Assembly (NCBI GenBank): GCA_963823535.1
Contig: CAWGLZ010000006.1
Span: forward strand, 1,240,001-1,304,000
Origin: RPQJ01 sp963823535
GTDB lineage: Bacteria; Pseudomonadota; Gammaproteobacteria; Steroidobacterales; Steroidobacteraceae
Direction of reading: 5' to 3'
Length of the DNA stretch: 64,000 bases
In this document: positions 42,879-50,276 of the stretch, piece after piece
Layout of the letters: each line of letters starts with the position of its first letter
Numbering within the stretch: the first letter of the stretch is position 1
Notes under the pieces: generated by a model
What the model was told of the DNA's origin: nothing
Seen by the model: the letters and a program-made list of their open reading frames with translations, nothing else
The model's database searches: none
Program-made: the position numbers and the translations under genes

Positions 42879-44405
42879 CTATCTTCTGCGGTCGGATCCA
42901 GTGGCCGGGGAGGCCATCAGGTAGATCTGCCCGCCCTGCACCAGCTCGCCCGGGATGCCGTAGTGGGCCTGCATGTTGCCGAGGTAGTAGCGACGCCCGG
43001 CTTCGTACCAGCGTGCTGCCCGCACGATGTCCGTGACTTCGATGACGCCCGAGTTCTCCTCGTCCACGGTGAGGAAATCCGGCGCGCCCGGTGCGAAACG
43101 CGACCGGTCGGACTCGAAGATCTGCACTGCCTGGCCGTTCGCCGGATCGATCTTCCAGGTCTTGGCGATGTAGGAACTGCCACCCGGGTCTTCCTGGACG
43201 ATGACCTGGCCGTCAGCGTCGACCACCAGGTTGTCGAACGAGCGGGCGGACTCGCCATCGGTACCCGTCAAGGAGGCCGAGTCGACCACCAGCTCGATCG
43301 TGCCGCCGGTGGGATTGCTGATCGAGTCGAAGGTGAACCGGTAGAGCCGCGCCGTCTGGCCGGTGCGTCCCGTCGTCACCCAGTAGAACGCGTTGGGGTC
43401 GCGGGGATCCCAGTGTCCGTCCTCGGGCCGGGCGAATTCCGTGACGCCCGCGGCGACCGATTCGCTCTGCAGGACCGTGCCGCTCCCGGTCGCATGGGCC
43501 GACAGGTCGTGCAGGGTGAAGCGACCTTCGATGGCACCGGCGTTCTCGGCCGGGGCCGGACCGTTCGCGTAGTTCGGGCCGCCATCGGTCACCTTGATGC
43601 CGTAGAGCCTGCCGTACTGCAGGCCTGCGCGCTCGACCGCATTGCCATCGGCCTGCTTGTCACCGACGTAGAGGTACACCTGTCCCGGGGACGAGTCGTC
43701 GAGACCGACCACCAGCGTCCGATCGCCCGAGTCCGGGTGCGCGACCGAGTTCTCCCAGGAGAACTTGCCGAGGTACGGCAATTCGTAGGAGATTCCTTTC
43801 TCCGGACCGGTGACGACGTGTCCGAACGCCCGGCCTTCCGCGCCGGCTTCCTCGCCGTTCATGTAGATGAGGCCGTTGAAGCCATTGCCGGACTCCGGGT
43901 TGTAGAAGCCGGTCACCGGCGGCAGGTCACCCGAGCAGAAGCGGTTGAATGCGGTGAGACCGGTGGTGTCCGCGAAACCGCCGTTCTGCCACGTGTACAC
44001 GCGCCGGATGAGGTCCTCGCCCCACTTCACCTGCAACGTGTTGAGGTGCACCGTCCACTGCGAGACGAACGCACCGGGCTGCCCGTGGGCGCGCGGTATC
44101 CCGGCCGTCGAGCCGAGTTCGTGATTCAGGAAGACCGTCATGAAGGCCTTGTCGGCCACGTAGGCGCCGTTCTCGGCAAATTTGCCCGCCACGGCGCCCA
44201 TGCCATCCGGGATGCCGACCATCGCGTAGGGGGACTCCTTCGCGAGGTCGCCGACGGTCAGCAGGGAAGTGACCTGCCATCCTGGAGCGGTGGGAACGAC
44301 GTAGGGCGTCGCGGAACTCTGCGGTCCCGTGCTGCTGTCGGCCTGGGCGCCGGCCGCGGCCAGCGTCAACGCAACGGCAAGTGAAATCGTCCTGGACTGG
44401 ATCAT
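42879..44405 (-). CDS. PhoX-like DUF839 exported protein
   Basis: A 508-residue secreted protein with a signal peptide ('SRTISLAVALTLAAAGAQAD') and a DUF839/PhoX-type propeller: 'FMTVFLNHELGSTAGIPRAH', 'GVTEFARPEDGHWDPRDPNA', 'SFDNLVVDADGQVIVQEDPG'. PhoX members are calcium/iron alkaline phosphatases; here Asn-His-Glu and the Arg-Pro-Glu-Asp metal-site segments are present, so phosphatase activity is possible, but the branch (no Tat twin-arginine signal) differs from classical PhoX. The start at 44405 is supported by GGAGA 6 bases upstream; an ATG four codons earlier is possible. Terminated by a strong hairpin. Confidence 0.82.
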   Translation of the reverse strand: MIQSRTISLAVALTLAAAGAQADSSTGPQSSATPYVVPTAPGWQVTSLLTVGDLAKESPYAMVGIPDGMGAVAGKFAENGAYVADKAFMTVFLNHELGSTAGIPRAHGQPGAFVSQWTVHLNTLQVKWGEDLIRRVYTWQNGGFADTTGLTAFNRFCSGDLPPVTGFYNPESGNGFNGLIYMNGEEAGAEGRAFGHVVTGPEKGISYELPYLGKFSWENSVAHPDSGDRTLVVGLDDSSPGQVYLYVGDKQADGNAVERAGLQYGRLYGIKVTDGGPNYANGPAPAENAGAIEGRFTLHDLSAHATGSGTVLQSESVAAGVTEFARPEDGHWDPRDPNAFYWVTTGRTGQTARLYRFTFDSISNPTGGTIELVVDSASLTGTDGESARSFDNLVVDADGQVIVQEDPGGSSYIAKTWKIDPANGQAVQIFESDRSRFAPGAPDFLTVDEENSGVIEVTDIVRAARWYEAGRRYYLGNMQAHYGIPGELVQGGQIYLMASPATGSDRRR

Positions 44406-44630
44406 GCGTGTCTCCATTACATCGGGCAGGGGTGGGCGCCATCGCGCCCCGGGGACCGCAAGAATCGAGCCCCAACATGACGGGAGTTTTAAGTTACGGC
44501 GGCGGTCTCGTGACGGGCGGCGGCGCCGGCCGCGGGCGCCAGCCGCGCATGCGTTCGCAGGCCATTTCACCTCCCCCGACAGGCAGCGTAGTCTTGGTGC
44601 AGGAATGGACGGATATCCGGAAACCCGCGC

Positions 44631-45014
44631 ATGAAGACCAAGCAGCGAGAATCAAGCGAGAACCCGGGTTTGCCGCCGCCGCTGGCCCCGACGTCGCGCG
44701 ATGCGAATCCGTGGTCGATTTCGGCGCAGACCGGGCGACCGCAGGCCGGCCCGACCGCGCCCCGACCGCTGGCCCGGCATCCGAAGGCGTCCCATGCGCC
44801 GCGGGCGCCGCATGTCCCGGGCATGCCGCGGAAGGCGGACGGGCCGACTCAGTGGATACCTGTGGTGATCCTGCTGTTCGTCATGGGCGCGGCGCTCGCA
44901 ACCGCCGTTCAGCTGCTGTCGGCCGGAGATGTCGCCGGCGCACTCGGGCCACTGTTCGCCGCAGGCTTCGCAGCGATGATGGCCTTGCGATGGGTGCGCA
45001 AGCGCCGGCAGTGA
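44631..45014 (+). CDS. Small membrane protein (127 aa), hypothetical
   Basis: A 127-residue protein with a Pro/Arg-rich cytosolic N-terminal half and two hydrophobic helices at about 76-96 ('WIPVVILLFVMGAALATAVQ') and 102-120, ending in basic 'RWVRKRRQ'. I recognise no family. No strong ribosome site precedes the ATG. It converges on the DUF2891 gene with 28 bases between stops. The 225-base region upstream, divergent from the PhoX-like gene, has an AT-richer patch near 44490 that could hold promoters, but nothing definite. Confidence 0.6.
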   Translation: MKTKQRESSENPGLPPPLAPTSRDANPWSISAQTGRPQAGPTAPRPLARHPKASHAPRAPHVPGMPRKADGPTQWIPVVILLFVMGAALATAVQLLSAGDVAGALGPLFAAGFAAMMALRWVRKRRQ

Positions 45015-45042
45015 CGCGACCGCGGCGGCCGGGCGACGGGCC

Positions 45043-46158
45043 TTACAGCCCCGCGCGGCTGGTGAGGTAGACGGCGAACGTTCCGAGCCAGTGCCCGCCC
45101 TCGTAGTGCTCGCCGGTGACGGCCGGCAGCGCGGCATCGGTGTGCGCGCGTGCCGCCGCGAGCAGCGCCGCGCGGCGGTGATCATCGTCCGGCAGCCCGC
45201 TCGCGATGCCTTCCAGCATCCACGCCCGGCTCAGGTTCAGGCCGTCGATGTGCGCGAGCTTGGGATCGGCGCGATCGGTCACCACTCCGGGCGGCAACCA
45301 GTCCGCGCGACCATCGGTGGGGATGGTCGGCAGGAACCGGGTGAGCCAGGCGACGAATTCGTCCTGCGCGAGGATGCGCCGCATGAAGTCCGCCTCGGCG
45401 AGGCAGGGCGACAGGAAGTCCTCGCCGGAGGGTTCGTAGCCGAGCGCGCAGTCGCGGTCCCGTTCGTAGTACAGGCGTCCGCGGGCGTCGAGCAGTCGCG
45501 CCATGCCGAGGTCGCCGCGTGCCCGTGCCCAGTCCGAGACGAGTCCGAATGCGAACGCCGTCTGGCTGTGCTCGCCGGAGCGGATCGCGTAGTTGAGCTT
45601 CGGCAGCCACGCCATGAGGCGCTGCGCCGCCTCGGTCTCGAGCGGGGCCAGCGTCTCCGACCACTCGCGCGCCTGCGCGTCGTCCCAGGTGCCGAGCTCG
45701 GCCGCGAGCTGCAGCAGCCACGCGAGGCCGTAGGGGCGTTCGAACGAGGCGCGGCCCGGGCCGCGCAGGTAGGCCAGTTCGGCGGCAATGTTCTCCGCCG
45801 TCAGGCTGCGGGCAAGTGCGGCGCGCGCAGGCGCCGCGAATCCGGCCTCTGGATGAAGCTTCGCAAGGCGGGCCAGCAGCCAGTGACCGTGCACGGAGGA
45901 GTGCCAGTCGTAGCAGCCGTAGAATGACGGGGTGAGCTCCCGCGGCGGACGTGCGTCGGCATCCGACTGCATCACGTGCGAGATCTTGTTGGGGAACTCG
46001 CGGTGTGCGCAGTCGAGCGCGAGCCGGGCGAAGCGCCCGGCCGCCCCGGCGTCCAGGGACGATCCGGGATCGAACGCAGCCTCGGGCGCGGCGCCTGCCT
46101 GGGCGATCGGCGAGGCTGGCAGCGCCAGCACGCACAATAGGGCAAAAACACGTTTCAT
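45043..46158 (-). CDS. DUF2891 exported protein
   Basis: A 371-residue protein with a signal peptide ('FALLCVLALPASPIAQAGA') and an all-helical DUF2891 domain: 'FPNKISHVMQSDADARPPRE', 'PSFYGCYDWHSSVHGHWLLA', 'RPYGLAWLLQLAAEL', 'NYAIRSGEHSQTAFAFGL', 'LNLSRAWMLEGIASGL'. The fold is probably an (alpha/alpha) barrel as in six-hairpin glycosidases, but no activity is proven. ATGA overlap with the antiporter gene upstream; last gene of the amylase-antiporter operon. Confidence 0.9.
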   Translation of the reverse strand: MKRVFALLCVLALPASPIAQAGAAPEAAFDPGSSLDAGAAGRFARLALDCAHREFPNKISHVMQSDADARPPRELTPSFYGCYDWHSSVHGHWLLARLAKLHPEAGFAAPARAALARSLTAENIAAELAYLRGPGRASFERPYGLAWLLQLAAELGTWDDAQAREWSETLAPLETEAAQRLMAWLPKLNYAIRSGEHSQTAFAFGLVSDWARARGDLGMARLLDARGRLYYERDRDCALGYEPSGEDFLSPCLAEADFMRRILAQDEFVAWLTRFLPTIPTDGRADWLPPGVVTDRADPKLAHIDGLNLSRAWMLEGIASGLPDDDHRRAALLAAARAHTDAALPAVTGEHYEGGHWLGTFAVYLTSRAGL

Positions 46159-47933
46159 CGACGCACTCCTTCGGCAGGCGCCTGATCGGTCTCGAACAGG
46201 CGCTCGAGCTGCTGTGCCGAGGCCTGGGCCGTGGCGATCAGCCGGGACTCATCATCGTGTACGGCCGCCTGCGCACGCAGCGTCTCCTCGTCGTGCTCGC
46301 GGAACTGCCGCACCTGTGCGGCCGCCGTCTCGTTCGAGGTTCCAAGCGCCACCAGGAGCGATTGCGCGAGTTCGAGACTCGAGGCCAGGGTCTCGCGCCA
46401 GATCTCGGTCACGCCCGTCTCGATCAGGCGGAATGCGTGCTGACGGTTGCGCGCGCGCGCAAGAATGCGCAGGTTCGGGAAGTGGCGCCGTGCAAGCTCG
46501 GCGATTCGCACCGACGCGTCCGCATCGTCGACGGCGATCACCAGCACCTTGGCCTGCGCCGCTCCCGCCGCTCGCAACATGTCCAGTCGCGACGCGTCGC
46601 CGTAGTACAGCTTGTTGCCGAAGCGCCGCACGAAGTCCACCTGCGCCTGGCTCACCTCGAGCGCCGTGAAGCGGATCTGCCGCGCGCGCAGCACCCGGGC
46701 GACGATCTGGCCCACTCGTCCGAAGCCCGCGATGAGCACGCGCGGCTCCTCGGGCTCGATCGCGTCGTAGGCCGGCGGCGGAGGAGACGGCTCGAGACGG
46801 TGCGCCAGAGCGTCGGCGGCCGCGATCATGAGCGGCGAGAGGACCATCGACGCAGTCACCACGATCAAGAGCAGGTCTGCGGTCTCGCGCGAGACGAGAT
46901 GCTCGGCCGTGGCGAGCGCGAGCAATACGAATGCGAACTCGCCGCCACCGGCCAGGGCGACGGCCAGTCGCCATGACGTCCTGCGATCCTGCCGCGCGAT
47001 CCTCGCCGCCACGAAGATGGCGATGGCCTTGAGCGCGAGGTAGCCGAGCGTGAGGCCGAGGATCGCGAGTGGCGCGTCGGCCACGACACCGAGGTTCGCC
47101 GACATCCCGACGGCGATGAAAAACAGCCCGAGCAGCAGGCCCTTGAACGGTTCGATGTCGGCCTCGAGTGCGTGGCGGTACTCGCTGTCCGCCAGCAGTA
47201 CGCCGGCGATGAAGGCGCCGAGGGCCATGGAGAGGCCCACCGTGTCGAAGAGCAGTGCGGTTGCAACGACCACCAGCAGCGTCACGGCCGTGAAGGCTTC
47301 CTGAGCGCGCGTGTCGGCGACCATTCGCAGCACGGGCCGGAGCAGGTAGCGGCCGGTCCCGACGACCGCCGCCACGGCCAGGAGCGGCATGCCGATCGAC
47401 CGCCAGCCCGCATCGATCGGCGCCGTGCCACCGGCCAGCGGAAGCAGGATCAGGGCTGGCATGATCGCGAGGTCCTGGAACAGCAGCATCGCGAACGTCG
47501 AGCGACCGTGCCGGGTCGTGAGTTCGCCGCGTTCCGCGAGCACCTGCAGCACCAGCGCCGTCGACGAAAGCGACAGCGCGAAGGCGATGACGAGCGCCGC
47601 TGGCCAGTCCTGGCCGAGGGCGTATGCCACGACGGCGAGCACCGCAGTGGTGATGCCGACCTGTGCGGCACCCGCCCCGAACACCGAGTGCCGCATGACC
47701 CACAGGCGCGAGGGCTGCAGTTCGAGGCCGATCACGAACAGGAGCATGACCACGCCAAACTCCGCAAAGTGCAGGATGCTCTCGACGTCGGTGAACAGCC
47801 CGAGGCCCCACGGACCGATCACGATGCCGGCAGCGAGGTAGCCAAGCACCGCGCTCAGCTTGAAGCGCCGGAACAGCGGCACCGCGATGACCGTGGCCGC
47901 CAGGAAGACGGCGATCTGCGCCGTGAGCGTCAT
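46155..47933 (-). CDS. CPA2-family monovalent cation:proton antiporter (KefB/C-like)
   Basis: A 592-residue inner-membrane protein. N-terminal ~370 residues hold about 12 helices of the Na/H exchanger fold ('GYLAAGIVIGPWGLGLFTDV', 'EFGVVMLLFVIGLELQPSRL', 'ALSLSSTALVLQVLAERGEL', 'LGAFIAGVLLADSEYRHALE'); the C-terminal part is a TrkA-N/RCK domain ('RVLIAGFGRVGQIVARVLRA', 'YYGDASRLDMLRAAGAAQAK') that binds a nucleotide or glutathione adduct and gates the channel. It may export potassium in response to electrophiles. Coupled by ATGA overlaps both to the amylase gene upstream and to DUF2891 downstream. Confidence 0.93.
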   Translation of the reverse strand: MTLTAQIAVFLAATVIAVPLFRRFKLSAVLGYLAAGIVIGPWGLGLFTDVESILHFAEFGVVMLLFVIGLELQPSRLWVMRHSVFGAGAAQVGITTAVLAVVAYALGQDWPAALVIAFALSLSSTALVLQVLAERGELTTRHGRSTFAMLLFQDLAIMPALILLPLAGGTAPIDAGWRSIGMPLLAVAAVVGTGRYLLRPVLRMVADTRAQEAFTAVTLLVVVATALLFDTVGLSMALGAFIAGVLLADSEYRHALEADIEPFKGLLLGLFFIAVGMSANLGVVADAPLAILGLTLGYLALKAIAIFVAARIARQDRRTSWRLAVALAGGGEFAFVLLALATAEHLVSRETADLLLIVVTASMVLSPLMIAAADALAHRLEPSPPPPAYDAIEPEEPRVLIAGFGRVGQIVARVLRARQIRFTALEVSQAQVDFVRRFGNKLYYGDASRLDMLRAAGAAQAKVLVIAVDDADASVRIAELARRHFPNLRILARARNRQHAFRLIETGVTEIWRETLASSLELAQSLLVALGTSNETAAAQVRQFREHDEETLRAQAAVHDDESRLIATAQASAQQLERLFETDQAPAEGVRR

Positions 47934-49593
47934 CGACGACCCTGCACGAAGACATAGGCGCCGTGCGGCGCGAGCGTCACCTCGCCCGATGCGCCCACCA
48001 CTGCGCCCTCGAGCAATTCCGCGGCGAGCGGCGACGCGCCCGCACCGGGCAGGCGATAGTCCGGGATGGCGACGGCGGACAGGTTCGCGATGATCGTCAA
48101 CCGCCGGCCGTCGGTCGCCCGCTCCCAGGCGATGACGTCCTCGCGACCGGTCTCGAGGCCGCGGAACGCACCGCGCGTCAGCGCGGCTTCGGACTGTCGC
48201 AGGCGAATCAGCCGCCGGTAGTGATTGAGCAGCGAGTCGGGGTCGTGCGCCTGGGCGGCGACGTTGCGCCGTTCGTGGCCCGGCTGCAGGGGCTCCCAGG
48301 GTCGTGCCGCGGCCGTGAATCCCCCGTGCGGACCCGCCGTCCAGGGCATCGGGTTGCGGATCATCTCATCGGGCTTGGACCCCACCTGGCCAATCTCCTC
48401 GCCGTAGTAGAGGAAGGGCACGCCGGGCGCCGTGAGCAGCAGCGTCGCCGCGAGCCTGAGGCGCGCAGGATCCTCATCGAGCGTCGCTGGCGATGCGATC
48501 CTGATCGTGGTTCGTGATCATGGTGGCGTAGCGGCCTGGCGGATAGCTGGCGACCACGTTGTCGAGCACGTAGGCGAGCTTCGTCCGGCGGCCGGATTTC
48601 GCGGCGTCGAGGATCGCCGTCGCCAGGTCGAACTCGAAGGCGAGATCGAACGCCTCCGCGCGAAGGTATTCGCTGACGATCTCCGTGCGGGTCCATACTT
48701 CGCCGACGGTGAGTGCGTCCGGCCGGACCTTCTTGACGTAGGAGCGGAATCCCCGCAGCCACTCGATCGTCTCCGGCGTGTCGCTCATGACGTCGCCGTC
48801 CTCGATGAGGTGCCGGATCGCATCGAGCCGGAAGCCGTCCACCCTCATCTCGCGCAGCCAGAACTCCGCGATGCGTCGCGCCTCCGCCGTGACCGCCGGA
48901 TTGCGATAATTGAGGTCCGGCATGCCGGACCAGAAAATCCCGTAGTAGTGCTGGCCGCCCATTTCCTGCCAGACCTGCTGGCCCCACGGACCGCGCACGT
49001 CCGGCACCGCGTCCGGCGGGACGAAGACATAACGGTCGCGAAGACGCGGATCGCCGCGCAGCGCGGCGACGGAAATCCGCATGGCGGGACGAGGAGTGAT
49101 TCAGGACGAGGTCCACGATGACGCGAATGCCGCGGCGGTGGCACTCATCGAGGAAGCGGCGGAAGTCCTCGCGTGTCCCGTACTGCGGCTGGATCCCGTA
49201 GTAGTCAGTGACGTCGTAGCCGTGATAGCTCGGCGACGGATTGATGGGCATCAGCCAGATGCCGGTGACCCCGAGGTCCGAGTGCGTGGCGGGGTCGCCG
49301 TCGTTGAGATAGTCGAGCCTGTCGATCAGGCCCTGGAGGTCGCCGATGCCGTCGTTCGCGAGCGGTCCTGCCGAGGAGTCCGCGAACGATCGGACGAAGA
49401 TCTCGTAGAACACGCGATCGTTCCACCAGTCGTGGCCGTCCGCGGATGGGTGCGCGCCTGTCGTGACCGTCGAGGCCTGCGCCGTGGCGGCTGGCGCCGG
49501 TGATGGTTCCGGCGCTTCGACCCGGCCCGATCGGCACCCGGGCGCTGCGGCGAGTGCCACGGCGACCCACACGACGCGCCCGAAAGCCGACAT
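47930..49593 (-). pseudogene. Alpha-amylase-family (GH13) lipoprotein, two frameshifts
   Basis: Three frames together encode one secreted GH13 glycosidase of about 550 residues. Frame 1: lipobox 'VALAAAPGC', 'DRVFYEIFVRSFADSS', 'GYDVTDYYGIQPQYGTREDF', 'VIVDLVLNHSSSRH'. Frame 2: 'VDGFRLDAIRHLIEDG' (nucleophile Asp), 'ALTVGEVW' (acid/base Glu), 'MITNHDQDRIAS'. Frame 3: 'TAPGVPFLYYGEEIGQVG', 'NPMPWTAGPHGGF' and the C-terminal beta domain. The shifts are at about 49055-49082 and at 48485; each is repaired by removing one base (the second restores 'ASTLDEDPARLRLAA'). All catalytic residues survive, so recent decay or sequence error. ATG has AGGAG upstream; the stop overlaps the antiporter start. 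Confidence 0.85.
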
Positions 49594-49673
49594 GGTTCCT
49601 ACTCCTGCATCGCGACGTCACCGATCATAGCGCCTGCGCCGCCCCGCGCGGCTGAGTCCACGGCGGCATACAG

Positions 49674-50273
49674 GTGTCCCGCGACACGATCAAGCTCATC
49701 ATGGCCCTCGCGGCGATCGTCTTCGGCGTCGCGGCAATGCTGTCGAACCGCCCGATCGAGCATCCGCCCGGGGTCCTGGCGCCGGCCGTGCCGCAGCAGG
49801 GAGACCTCGTCGGGGCGGGCCTCCGGAATCTCGGTGACTACGCACTGCGGCCGCGGGCGAGCTTTGCACTGGAGGCCCGGGTGCTGTCGGCCGAGCGTTA
49901 TCGCTGGGATGCCGGGTCGGACCTTGCGCCCGTGGATCTGGCGCTCGGATGGGGTCCGATGTCGGACAGCGCGATGCTCGCACGGTTCAGGATCACCCAG
50001 GGCGCGCGTTTCTACACCCTGTACCCGCAGGACGATTCGGTGGACGTGGTCGCCGCGCTGCGCCACAGCGCCAACATGCACCTCGTGCCGGCCAGCGACG
50101 CCGTGCGACGGGTGCTCGAATCCGCACGCGAGGGGCACCTGGTGACGCTGCGCGGCGAACTCGTCGATGCGGTCCGGCCGGACGGCTTCACCTGGCGTAC
50201 CTCGCTCAGTCGCGAAGACACCGGCGCTGGCGCGTGCGAACTGTTCCTGGTCGAATCGGCCGAACTGCGCTGA
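49674..50273 (+). CDS. Conserved hypothetical membrane-anchored protein (199 aa)
   Basis: A 199-residue protein with an N-terminal hydrophobic helix ('IKLIMALAAIVFGVAAML', uncleaved anchor likely) and an extracytoplasmic domain. 'DLALGWGPMSDSAMLARFRI' , 'ARFYTLYP' , 'HSANMHLVPAS' and 'VTLRGELVDAVRPDGFTWRT' follow a pattern I recall from a widespread uncharacterised proteobacterial family. No enzymatic motif is evident. GTG start; the helix fixes the N-terminus roughly. Convergent with the M16 peptidase gene, only 3 bases apart. Confidence 0.8.
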   Translation: MSRDTIKLIMALAAIVFGVAAMLSNRPIEHPPGVLAPAVPQQGDLVGAGLRNLGDYALRPRASFALEARVLSAERYRWDAGSDLAPVDLALGWGPMSDSAMLARFRITQGARFYTLYPQDDSVDVVAALRHSANMHLVPASDAVRRVLESAREGHLVTLRGELVDAVRPDGFTWRTSLSREDTGAGACELFLVESAELR

Positions 50274-50276
50274 GCT

